From GCA-2697345 sp002697345 (GTDB taxonomy: Bacteria; Pseudomonadota; Alphaproteobacteria; Rhodobacterales; Rhodobacteraceae): a DNA stretch of 64,000 nucleotides. Below the pieces are notes generated by a model that saw only the letters and a program-made list of their open reading frames with translations, did no database searches and was not told the DNA's origin. Position numbers and translations under genes: made by a program. This document shows positions 27,679 to 36,487 of the stretch, one piece after another. Where the stretch lies: the NCBI GenBank assembly GCA_943787605.1, contig CALSNB010000002.1:1-64000 (forward strand). The letters are read 5' to 3'. Each line of letters starts with the position of its first letter. Within the stretch, counting starts at the first letter, position 1.

Positions 27679-28433
27679 GAGTAATATTTAGGTGTCTTTC
27701 GTAATTTAGGCCATTGATCAGGAGAATGTCCAAATATGACAAATGCATCAAGTCTTTTGGCCCGATCCATTAACCGAACGAAGTTCTCTTTTGCTCGGTC
27801 TTCATTCCAAGAACCCTCAAATCCATCATCGATTTCAGAAGGTCTCGAAATTGCATCGCTAGTTAGCAAAGTAAGTCCAGTTTTGGGTAATTGAAGCTCA
27901 ATCGAAATTTGTCCCGGAGCATGCCCTGGTGTCTGTAAAATCTTAAATCCTGGACCAATTTCCGTATCTTCATCAATAAGCAGATATTTACGATCTGGCC
28001 ACTCTAACGGCTGGACACTCGCCCAGTACAATGGACGTTCAAGTGCGCGTTCAGCACTTGATATAAGAATTGGGCAATGTGGAAAATCGGCTATACCACC
28101 AACATGGTCAATATGTGTGTGGGTGATAACTAATAAATCGATATCTAAAACGTCGACACCACTCAAAGATAATTGCTCTTTTGGAAAGTTCACTGGTTCA
28201 AGCTTCAATATATCGCCAAATTTATCCATCCCATCTTCAGCAGAAGAACCATGTGGATCAGTAATATATTTACGGTGATATCCTGTATCTATAAGAATTT
28301 TTTCGCCAACGCTTGTATGAATTAAGAAACCACAAATGCCAATGATACGACCATTAGCGTGCACCCGGAATAAGCCAAAGTCCAATACGTGCAGTTGTGT
28401 TGGAGTCCCTTTAACGTAACTAACTGTTGTCAT
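27675..28433 (-). CDS. Metallo-beta-lactamase-fold hydrolase, AHL-lactonase-like
   Basis: A 252-residue MBL-fold protein with the dinuclear zinc signature H105-T-H107-I-D109-H110, a later QTPGHAPG histidine and a TSDA aspartate. Overall size and the KILIDTGYH opening resemble the AttM/AiiA lactonase branch, which opens lactone rings such as acyl-homoserine lactone or gamma-butyrolactone. No signal peptide. It overlaps the SDR tail to tail, so the two may be antagonistically transcribed. Whether the role is quorum quenching or opening a catabolic lactone cannot be decided here. Confidence 0.83.
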   Translation of the reverse strand: MTTVSYVKGTPTQLHVLDFGLFRVHANGRIIGICGFLIHTSVGEKILIDTGYHRKYITDPHGSSAEDGMDKFGDILKLEPVNFPKEQLSLSGVDVLDIDLLVITHTHIDHVGGIADFPHCPILISSAERALERPLYWASVQPLEWPDRKYLLIDEDTEIGPGFKILQTPGHAPGQISIELQLPKTGLTLLTSDAISRPSEIDDGFEGSWNEDRAKENFVRLMDRAKRLDAFVIFGHSPDQWPKLRKTPKYYS

Positions 28434-28662
28434 TTATTTTTCTCCTAGACAACTAACAATTCATAAGTAACCCCTGAAAGTCAAGATACATACCCCGTTT
28501 CACCGAACTACATTAAAATTTTTTATGGTGTTCTTAGATTTATTTAGCTGTTGTCTTTTTGTGCATACAAATATTGGAATCCATTTTAAATTACAGATAA
28601 ATTTAAGTAAACTTGTCAAAAGTGTAGGTGCGATATAGATCAAACGATGTAAGGAGTTTATT

Positions 28663-29319
28663 ATGGTTCTCAGATTAGAGGGGGTTAAAAAATCTTTTCT
28701 TAATAACGAAGAGCTCGTGCCTGTTTTGCAAGGGGTAAGTTTTGATCTTGAGGCTGGTGATACTTTGGCATTGCGTGGAGAATCTGGTAGTGGAAAAAGT
28801 ACTTTACTCCATATCGCGGGCGCTTTAGAGGCTGCAGATGCAGGTCGAGTTTGGGTGTCTGGGAAGGAGCTAACACAGCTCAACGATAGTGCACGTGCTC
28901 AATTGCGTAGAACAGACATTGCTTTAATTTTCCAACAGTTCAACCTAATTCCTTCCCTGACTGTGGCTGCTAATATTGCGTTCCAATCTGCGCTATCAAG
29001 AACGCTAGACTTGGCTCATATAAAACATATTGTGTCCGCTTTAGGCTTAGAAGAACAAATGCAAAAATATCCAGAGGCTTTATCTGGTGGGCAACAACAG
29101 CGCGTTGCCATCGCACGGGCGATTGCGGCAAAGCCAAAGCTGTTGCTCGCAGACGAGCCTACTGGTAATCTTGATGAAATAACTGCCGAAAATGTGTTAG
29201 ATCAAATGCTAACATTAGTTGCACAAACAGGTGCTGCATTGATGGTTGTAACTCATTCCACAAACATAGCTGCCCGCATGAGTCGTCAATTGCACCTTTG
29301 TAATGGTTTTTTGGTATGA
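28663..29319 (+). CDS. ABC transporter ATPase, LolD/MacB-type (AttE-like)
   Basis: A 218-residue ATPase of the LolD/MacB class, which works with FtsX-type permeases to move lipids or lipoproteins rather than import solutes. Walker [10 protein letters not shown] is at residues 39-47, the [14 protein letters not shown] signature and [11 protein letters not shown]alker B follow. AAGGAG lies before the ATG. It overlaps the permease by 4 bases (ATGA). With the downstream FtsX permease and CrtC/AttH-like protein it matches the AttE-FG-H arrangement described in Agrobacterium. Confidence 0.9.
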   Translation: MVLRLEGVKKSFLNNEELVPVLQGVSFDLEAGDTLALRGESGSGKSTLLHIAGALEAADAGRVWVSGKELTQLNDSARAQLRRTDIALIFQQFNLIPSLTVAANIAFQSALSRTLDLAHIKHIVSALGLEEQMQKYPEALSGGQQQRVAIARAIAAKPKLLLADEPTGNLDEITAENVLDQMLTLVAQTGAALMVVTHSTNIAARMSRQLHLCNGFLV

Positions 29320-31679
29320 TTGGCTGGTGCCTGAGGGCACTTTTATCTCATTGGTGGCGTAATCCTGTTCAATTATTTGCATATTTAGCCGGCCTTGCTT
29401 TAGCTACCGCACTTTGGTCTGGGGTGCAGGCTATTAACTCTGAAGCCCGCGTAAGCTATGATGCGGCGGCCAAAACATTAGGTGAGGGTCAGTATGATCT
29501 ATTGATCTCAAAGCAGGGCAACCGCATTCCACAAGATGTTTATGTTTTGCTTAGAAAATCAGGTTGGCTGGTCTCGCCTGTAATTGAAGGGCGTATCAAC
29601 GATGTACGCCTCATAGGCATTGATCTTGTGACTTCTGCTACAGGATTATCTAATTTAGCTAGAGGGCCATCTACTACTAGCTACGATACCTTACTCGCAA
29701 ATGAAGAAACAGCGCTTAAAATTTCTATGTTGGCTAATGTTACAGTGGATAAAAGTATTGCACCGGGCATAGCCATAGGTGACATTGGCCTTGTTCAAAG
29801 GATGCTAAAGCGGGATGATTTGACCCGCCTCATTTTATTACCAAACCAACCTATTACTCAGCCAAGCCTAAGTATGGTGGCTCCCAACTTACGGGTTCAA
29901 TCTGCACATACGGTAACAAATGTTACGGAACTTACGGGTAGCTTTCATTTGAACTTGACTGCCTTTGGCTTGTTAAGCTTTGCTGTTGGTTTGTTTATAG
30001 TAAACAGCACTATTGGTTTAGCATTTGAACAAAGGCGGGGCATGATCCGCACTATTCGCTCACTTGGCGTGCCAATGCGTACTCTTATTGTGCTGATTAC
30101 TTTTGAGATGATGACTTTAGCTGTAATTGGGGCGGGGTTTGGTATTATTTTGGGTTATTTTATTGCAGCTTTTTTGCTACCAGATGTTGCTGCTACATTA
30201 AGGGGCCTTTATGGTGCGCAAATCTCAGGTACACTTGAATTGCGTGCCTCATGGTGGGTTTCAGGCATGGTGCTTGCATTAATTGGGACAGCAGTAGCAC
30301 TTTCATCACGGATCTGGCAGATTGTGCAAATGCCACTTTTAGCAAGTGCTAAGCCTCGTGCATGGGTTGTTGCAACCGGATCACGGTTTCGATTGCAATT
30401 AATTATAGCCATTACATTGTTATTCACCATAGTGCCATTAGCCTTGATTTTGGAGGGATTGTTGGCGGGGTTTATTTTACTGGGGTGTTTACTTATTAGT
30501 GCAGCATTGGCTTTACCCCCCTTATTGGGAGGCATTCTAACTTTGGTTCAAAAGTATACCGTTACGCCAGTTTGGGAATGGTTCTGGGCTGATACTAGAC
30601 AGCAACTACCAGGGCTTAGCCTTGCACTTATAGCTCTTTTACTAGCAGTCTCAGCCAATATTGGTGTCTCAACTATGGTTTCAAGCTTTCGACAAACCTT
30701 TATAGCCTTCCTTGATCAAAGGTTAGCACCAGAACTCTTCGTAGAGGTAGAAACAGCTAACCAAAGTGCTGCATTGGAAATGTTTTTAAGGAACCGCCAG
30801 ATTGAGGTTTTGCCTTTACTTACAACACAAGTCGTAATAGCCGATTTACCTGTAGATCTATATGGCATTCGTGTTGGCCAGACCTATCGAAATAATTGGA
30901 TTTTTTTAGATAATACTCTCAATGCGTGGGATGTCATTGAGAGAGGCAAGGCAGTCGTTGTTAATGAACAATTTGCTCGCCGTGCAGACCTATGGGTTGG
31001 AAGTTTAGTACAAGTGAATCCTGATTTAATGCTACCTATTGCAGGAGTAGTTGGTGATTATGGCAATCCGCAAGGGCAGGTTATTATAACTGAACGAATG
31101 TTTAAAGATTTATACCCAAATCTCTACGCATCAAACTTTGGGGTGCGCACTAAAGATGCATCTGATTTACGCAGCCAAATTGTGAATACTATTGGCATTA
31201 AAAATAGCGCAATTATTAATCAGGTGGGGATAAAGGCATTATCACTTGAGGTGTTCGAGAGAACGTTTGTAGTCACATCGGCTTTAAATGTTTTAACATT
31301 AGGCGTTGCTAGTTTTGCTATTTTGATGAGCCTTCTGACATTGGCTGATTTGCGTGTACCACAGCTTGCGCCTATCTGGGCATTGGGGCTCACACGTCGC
31401 CGTTTGGCGTGGTTAGAGCTATTGCGCGCTGTCTTTCTTGCTGGAATAGTCTTTGTTTGTGCTATTCCTATGGGCCTTGCACTTGCATGGATATTACTGA
31501 CAATTATCAATGTCGAGGCATTTGGGTGGCAATTACCAATGTATCTGTTTCCCCTTAAATATTTAGAATTAGGAGGTTATGCTTTAATTGCCACGTTTTT
31601 AGCTGCTATGTGGCCTGCTTTTCGTCTCATGCGTGCGCCGCCATCAACTTTATTGAGGGTCTTTGCTAGTGAACGTTAA
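29316..31679 (+). CDS. FtsX-domain ABC permease (AttF/AttG-like fusion)
   Basis: A 787-residue inner-membrane protein with an N-terminal anchor, a periplasmic domain and two FtsX-type four-helix blocks (helices around residues 215-330 and 650-780, with extra helices around 350-410). This is the size expected if the two permease halves are fused. It is translationally coupled to its ATPase and overlaps the AttH-like gene. By analogy with MacB/Lol systems it probably extracts or moves a lipophilic molecule at the outer face of the inner membrane. The cargo is unknown. Confidence 0.85.
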   Translation: MIGWCLRALLSHWWRNPVQLFAYLAGLALATALWSGVQAINSEARVSYDAAAKTLGEGQYDLLISKQGNRIPQDVYVLLRKSGWLVSPVIEGRINDVRLIGIDLVTSATGLSNLARGPSTTSYDTLLANEETALKISMLANVTVDKSIAPGIAIGDIGLVQRMLKRDDLTRLILLPNQPITQPSLSMVAPNLRVQSAHTVTNVTELTGSFHLNLTAFGLLSFAVGLFIVNSTIGLAFEQRRGMIRTIRSLGVPMRTLIVLITFEMMTLAVIGAGFGIILGYFIAAFLLPDVAATLRGLYGAQISGTLELRASWWVSGMVLALIGTAVALSSRIWQIVQMPLLASAKPRAWVVATGSRFRLQLIIAITLLFTIVPLALILEGLLAGFILLGCLLISAALALPPLLGGILTLVQKYTVTPVWEWFWADTRQQLPGLSLALIALLLAVSANIGVSTMVSSFRQTFIAFLDQRLAPELFVEVETANQSAALEMFLRNRQIEVLPLLTTQVVIADLPVDLYGIRVGQTYRNNWIFLDNTLNAWDVIERGKAVVVNEQFARRADLWVGSLVQVNPDLMLPIAGVVGDYGNPQGQVIITERMFKDLYPNLYASNFGVRTKDASDLRSQIVNTIGIKNSAIINQVGIKALSLEVFERTFVVTSALNVLTLGVASFAILMSLLTLADLRVPQLAPIWALGLTRRRLAWLELLRAVFLAGIVFVCAIPMGLALAWILLTIINVEAFGWQLPMYLFPLKYLELGGYALIATFLAAMWPAFRLMRAPPSTLLRVFASER

Positions 31680-32709
31680 ATTATTATTTTTTATATTTTT
31701 TTGGCCTTTCAGTGTTTTTGCACAAGGGTTTTCTGACCTTGGTTCCAGTGCGGATGGGTTTGCAAACCCAAAGCTAAATCCAACTTTTAGCTTTCCTACT
31801 GACCATGGAGCACACCCTGAATATAGAATCGAGTGGTGGTACTTAACTGCTAACTTAAATGGTTCAGATGGTACAGCGTATGGTTTACAATGGACCCTCT
31901 TTAGAACTGGGCTGAGGCCAGGAGAGGCCCGAGGCTGGCGATCGCCACAAGTATGGTTTGCGCATGCTGCAGTCACCACGCCTGGCCAACACTTTGCCAC
32001 TGAACGTTTCGCCCGTGGTGGGATTGGGCAGGCGGGTGTGGAGGCAACTCCGTTTCGTGCTTGGATCGATGAATGGGTGTTAGAGGGTGAAGACTTCCAA
32101 AAGATGACACTCACTGCAAATGGTCCAAATTTTGGATATGACATGTCGCTTCAAGCAAATGGTCCATTGGTTTTTCATGGAAATAAAGGTTATTCTGTTA
32201 AATCGGAACAAGGCCAAGCCAGTTATTATTATTCACAGCCATTTTTTAAAATTAATGGAACGCTGAAATTACCTACTGGTAATATTGACGTGGTAGGGAA
32301 TGCCTGGCTTGACCGCGAATGGTCCTCACAGCCTTTATCAGATGATCAACTTGGTTGGGATTGGTTCTCATTATCGTTCGTGGATGGTGCAAAGCTAATG
32401 GGTTTTCAACTACGACAAATAGATGGATCACTTTACAGTTCTTCAACTTGGATCACACCTGATGGTAGCACGTTATCCTATCCAAATGGTGCATTTTCAG
32501 CTATTCCACTTAATATAAAATCTATAAAAGATCGTAATTTGCCTATTCAATGGCGTGTAACTTTGCCAGATAAAAACGTTGATGTTGTTGTAACCGCTCA
32601 GAACCCTGATGCTTGGATGGAACTTTCAATCCCATACTGGGAAGGACCAGTTAACGTGTTGGGTAGCCATATAGGACAAGGATATTTAGAGATGACTGGT
32701 TATGAATAA
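31669..32709 (+). CDS. CrtC/AttH-like lipocalin-fold protein, exported
   Basis: A roughly 346-residue secreted protein of the carotenoid 1,2-hydratase / AttH family. A signal peptide (LLFFIFFWPFSVFAQG) precedes two beta-barrel lipocalin-like halves. Family hallmarks are EYRIEWWYLTANL and WLDREWSSQPL. The GTG at 31669, overlapping the permease end, is the preferred start; an in-frame TTG lies at 31663. Association with a LolD/FtsX transporter is recurrent for this family and suggests periplasmic carriage of a hydrophobic cargo rather than carotenoid synthesis, as no other crt gene is present. Confidence 0.85.
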   Translation: MNVKLLFFIFFWPFSVFAQGFSDLGSSADGFANPKLNPTFSFPTDHGAHPEYRIEWWYLTANLNGSDGTAYGLQWTLFRTGLRPGEARGWRSPQVWFAHAAVTTPGQHFATERFARGGIGQAGVEATPFRAWIDEWVLEGEDFQKMTLTANGPNFGYDMSLQANGPLVFHGNKGYSVKSEQGQASYYYSQPFFKINGTLKLPTGNIDVVGNAWLDREWSSQPLSDDQLGWDWFSLSFVDGAKLMGFQLRQIDGSLYSSSTWITPDGSTLSYPNGAFSAIPLNIKSIKDRNLPIQWRVTLPDKNVDVVVTAQNPDAWMELSIPYWEGPVNVLGSHIGQGYLEMTGYE

Positions 32710-32915
32710 TACAAACGATCTAAGTACTTTTCTAGTCTTGGGACCTATATCTTAAAGTGTTGACGGATTGAAGATTTTCGGTAAATAATAAAAAGTGGCT
32801 GTTCAGTTTAAAAATGACCTTTGGTAAACTGTCAGCAGAATGATTAACTCACGTAGCTGTTAAAACTAATAATTTCATACTTAAGAGGTCCCTAAAGCAG
32901 AGAATGGTATTTTAA

Positions 32916-33365
32916 ATGTTGAAGAAAACTTACTGGAAAAGTCTTACCCCACTAGTCATAGTTTTAACATTAGGCGCAACGATTTTATGGGCACATAACG
33001 GTGTCAAAGATCCAATTGTTATCAAGCGCATGAAGTTAATGTCTTCGATGGCCGACAATACAAAAGTATTGGGTCAGATGATAAAAAAACAAATTCCATT
33101 TGACGCTGAATTAGCAATGGAAGCGCTCACTTCTATTGGTGATTTGGCAAAAGCGACTCCCGCGGCCTTTGAGATAAATGCATCTGACCCAAAAACTGGA
33201 GCTAAACAGATTATTTGGGATGAGTTTAAAGACTTCTCAGAGCTGGCCAATCAACTTGCTGATATTGCAGCCACGAATTCAATCTCTACTTATGATGATT
33301 TAAGGCCAGTACTTATGCAAACTGCAAGGTCCTGTAAAGCTTGCCATGGTAAGTATCGCAAATAG
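32916..33365 (+). CDS. Cytochrome c-prime / c556 family protein
   Basis: A 149-residue periplasmic haem protein of the four-helix cytochrome c'/c556 family. An uncleaved or cleaved signal helix (LVIVLTLGATILWAHNG) opens the protein, and a single C-K-A-C-H haem motif lies at the C-terminus (about residues 141-145), its normal place in this family. It is followed after 4 bases by a dihaem cytochrome, so the two are co-expressed. A role in electron transfer from the adjacent PQQ dehydrogenase is plausible. Confidence 0.9.
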   Translation: MLKKTYWKSLTPLVIVLTLGATILWAHNGVKDPIVIKRMKLMSSMADNTKVLGQMIKKQIPFDAELAMEALTSIGDLAKATPAAFEINASDPKTGAKQIIWDEFKDFSELANQLADIAATNSISTYDDLRPVLMQTARSCKACHGKYRK

Positions 33366-33369
33366 CTAG

Positions 33370-34248
33370 ATGCGCTTGACAACTTCTTTTGGACTTTGGA
33401 GTGCAGGAATACTGTTTACCGTATTATTGCTCATTTACTTTGTGCTGAGTGCTCCGAAGTCCGTTGACTTTGGCATGGATACTTTGGCTCCGGGAACCCC
33501 TGACTCCGGAGCTTATATCTATTTGATGGCAGGCTGCAGCAGTTGCCACATGGCTGAGGGGAGCTCTGATAATACCTTCCTCACAGGAGGTCAAAAGTTC
33601 AAAACAAATTTTGGAACATTTATCACACCAAACATATCAAATAGTGAACTCCATGGAATTGGCACTTGGGACTTCAAAGATTTTTATGGTGCGGTCAAAC
33701 TTGGGCAAAGCCCTCAAGGCAGGCATTATTTTCCCGCCTTTCCCTATACCGCTTATTCGAGAATGACCGATCAAGATATTGCGGACCTTTGGGCTTTTTG
33801 GCAGACTTTGCCCAGCGTAGATACGCCAACCAAACCTCATGAAATTCGTTTTCCATTCAATATAAGGCGTAATCTTGGCATTTGGAAAAAACTGTACACT
33901 CCAGAAGAGTTTGTAGATCAGACCAACGATCGTGCCACCTATGTGGTGGAAGCTCTGGCTCATTGCGCAGAATGCCACACGCCACGCGATGTTATAGGTG
34001 GCCTGAAAAGTAGCCGATGGATGCGTGGTGCAAAAAACCCTAGTGGGAAAGGCAGCATCCCCAGTATTCACCCTGATGATCTGGGTTGGAGTAAAGCAGA
34101 TATCGTAGAATATCTGTCTTCTGGATTTACCCCTGATTACGACATGGCTGGTGGAGAAATGGCATCAGTTATCGAAAATACATCGAAATTTACTTCCACC
34201 GATCGAGCATTAATTGCAGATTATTTGTTGAGGATAAAACGTGATTAG
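33370..34248 (+). CDS. Dihaem c-type cytochrome
   Basis: A 292-residue membrane-anchored cytochrome with two haem-binding motifs, C56-S-S-C-H60 and C199-A-E-C-H203. An N-terminal helix (residues 10-27) anchors it to the periplasmic face. The two-domain layout resembles the dihaem electron-acceptor subunits of alcohol and sugar dehydrogenases. It follows the c556-like gene closely and converges on a PQQ-type sugar dehydrogenase 48 bases away, supporting a joint periplasmic oxidation chain (inference). Confidence 0.9.
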   Translation: MRLTTSFGLWSAGILFTVLLLIYFVLSAPKSVDFGMDTLAPGTPDSGAYIYLMAGCSSCHMAEGSSDNTFLTGGQKFKTNFGTFITPNISNSELHGIGTWDFKDFYGAVKLGQSPQGRHYFPAFPYTAYSRMTDQDIADLWAFWQTLPSVDTPTKPHEIRFPFNIRRNLGIWKKLYTPEEFVDQTNDRATYVVEALAHCAECHTPRDVIGGLKSSRWMRGAKNPSGKGSIPSIHPDDLGWSKADIVEYLSSGFTPDYDMAGGEMASVIENTSKFTSTDRALIADYLLRIKRD

Positions 34249-34296
34249 TATTCTTATTCGTCTAATAGCACCGCCACTTACTGTATTCTATCCAAT

Positions 34297-35428
34297 CTAT
34301 TTATTTGGCTTTGTGAATTTTATTAACCTACCAGATGAGCCATCCTCTAAAACCCAAATGGCACCTTCATCGTCTACTTCGACTTCTCTAACTCTTTTTG
34401 ACCAACTAAAGCGTTCAGCCTCAAATGGTTCTCCATTATTAAAGCCTATTCTAACGAGTGCTTTGCTTTTTAGCCCTCCAATAAATGCATTTCCTTTCCA
34501 TTCAGAAAATTCATCTCCTTCATAAAAAGTCAATCCTGATGGAGCCACCGTAGGCACCCAATAAAGTTTTGGCACCATGAATTCTGGTCTTGTGTCATGA
34601 GCTGGGATTTTTGCCCCACTATAATGATTACCTTCTGATACTATTGGCCACCCATAATTTTCACCGGCAACTATTAAATTAAGTTCATCTCCATGCCTTG
34701 GACCCATTTCGTGCGCCCAAAGTTGGCCATTTTTGGCAAATGCAATGCCAAGGGCATTCCTATGCCCAATTGTCCAAAAAGTCTTTGCGAGGTCACCTTT
34801 GTCCTGAAATGGATTGTTCGTAGGTATTGTACCATCCTCATTAAGTCTGATGATTTTACCTAATGCCATGTCCCATTGTTGTGCAGGGGTTTGCTCTTGC
34901 CGGTCGCCGGATGTAATGAAAATCTTTCTGGCATGTTCTGTTCCATCGAGTCCAAATACAATTCTGTGGGAAAAATGCCCTTTCCCTGATCGAGCTGGCG
35001 TTTGCTTCCAAATAGTTTCAATATTTTTCAGTTGTGGTTTATCTGTCCTCTCTAGTGTACCTCGTATTATGGTCGCATATCGTGTTTTTCCTCTATTATC
35101 TGAATTGATGTAAGAAACATAAATTAGTTTATTCTTTGTATAATTTGGATGAATAACAACATCACCTAAACCCCCTTGACCACCTGCAAAAACTTTTGGA
35201 ACTCCAGACACTAAAGACTGTTCGCCACTTCTATTTACTAGCCAAAGTTTTCCAGCTTTTGTAGTGATTAATAGATTGTCTTTGTTAATAAATGACATCG
35301 CCCAAGGTTTGTTGAATTCTGAAACAACTTTACCCTTCTAATTTGCTTCCTCCACTTCCAGTAACAACATTTTCTGCCCAAGCATTTGAAGCAAAATTTA
35401 TTAGCAGTATTAGAAAAATCATGCGCAT
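34297..35428 (-). pseudogene. PQQ-dependent aldose sugar dehydrogenase-like protein, frameshifted near N-terminus
   Basis: A soluble beta-propeller sugar dehydrogenase of the YliI/Asd type. The main frame (ATG 35298) lacks a signal peptide. Upstream at 35428, another frame starts MRMIFLILLINFASNAWA, a clear signal peptide, and runs to a stop after SGGSKLEG. Dropping one base of the CCC at 35333-35335 joins it as LEGKVVSEFNKPWAMSF, giving a 376-residue enzyme of normal length. Calcium/PQQ region motifs include SHRIVFGLDG, GHRNALGIAFA and EMGPRHGDELN. It converges on two cytochromes that could take its electrons. Confidence 0.82.
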
Positions 35429-35781
35429 TAAATAACTATCCCATACATTGTACTTTTCCTAAACTATTCAAAACAGAATTATTGGTAAGCTGGATGATAT
35501 TAAGTTTCTGAATAGGTTCAATGGCTTTGTTTAATTTGAAGAACTATCAACGCTTAACTATAACTTATCTTGCATGTCTGAAGACACCATGAACTAACTC
35601 TTAACTTCCTGAAGCTCTGCTAGCATCTGGCGTCCTTGCTCTTCAAATCGCCCAGTAGCGGCTATCTTATCCCCGGTAAATTTCCCCTTCCTCCGCAAAA
35701 CGATGTGTTTAAGAGATTAATTTTATTAAAAAAACTCTAAAACCGCTATTCAGAACATGTTCAACGACTACATTCTACAAG
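35429..35781. other. Intergenic region with a decayed coding fragment
   Basis: A 353-base gap. On the minus strand, 35595-35716 is open in one frame and ends TGRFEEQGRQMLAELQEVKS before a TAG. The strongly coding-like tail lacks any start, and I do not recognise its family. It lies downstream of the CMD-family gene on the same strand, so it may be the end of a deleted neighbour. Nothing else is supported here. Confidence 0.25.
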
Positions 35782-36312
35782 CTAAGTAGCATGAATATCA
35801 CTTGCAACCAGAAACCGCGAGACCAGGTTGTAGCCTCCAGCCACGACCATCAGTTCCACCAGATGGCAGGGACCAAGGGATTCATAGAGAGTATCTTTGA
35901 GGGCTTTGGGAACCTCAATATCACGTGTCATTGAGGTAACAAAAGCAATTACATCCTGTTCAAGCTCTGAATATAGGCTTTGGTTAAAGTTAGTAGTACC
36001 AAGTTTTTCAAGTTCTGCTATCTGTTCAACAGTTGCTCCTGCCTCTTGATAGAGTGGGCTATGTGCCTGAAATTCATAGGACGCGTTATTTAAAACTGCT
36101 ACAACACACATTGCTAATTCTCTAAGTCGGGGAGAAATCGTGGTTTCGTTGCGTAACTTACCAAAAAATACGTTCCAACCTTCAGCCACCGCAGGGCTGT
36201 GCAGAAGCATCCGATCAAGCTCGTTGAGCTTGCCTCCACGACGAGCGCGGATCGCCGCACAGATTTCTTTAGGATCATTATGATCAACAGGAAGTAGGGT
36301 TAATTTTGTCAT
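35782..36312 (-). CDS. Carboxymuconolactone decarboxylase (CMD/AhpD-fold) family protein
   Basis: A 176-residue all-helical protein of the CMD family (PF02627). The core segment LRELAMCVVAVLNNASYEFQAHSPLYQEAG matches the family, with a conserved E and H. The peroxidase C-x-x-C pair of AhpD is absent, so an alkylhydroperoxidase function is unlikely. A decarboxylase or isomerase-like role is possible. It is a monocistronic gene divergent from dap. Confidence 0.85.
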   Translation of the reverse strand: MTKLTLLPVDHNDPKEICAAIRARRGGKLNELDRMLLHSPAVAEGWNVFFGKLRNETTISPRLRELAMCVVAVLNNASYEFQAHSPLYQEAGATVEQIAELEKLGTTNFNQSLYSELEQDVIAFVTSMTRDIEVPKALKDTLYESLGPCHLVELMVVAGGYNLVSRFLVASDIHAT

Positions 36313-36487
36313 GGATTGGTCTTTCTTAATTGTTTTTAGCTAACTTATATTACAGGCTTACAGTGATTTAACATACCCATTTGAAAAAACTTAGCTTTAC
36401 CTAACAGTATTCAAATTTGTGTTAACATTCCAATTTTTATTAGCTAAGCTTTAATAAATTTTTTAATAGACACTTAGGGATACCAAC

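Noticed and set aside
28500..28883. A 127-codon minus-strand frame at the start of the AttE-like gene.
   Set aside because: It overlaps the ATPase antisense and its upstream promoter region, and has no family resemblance.
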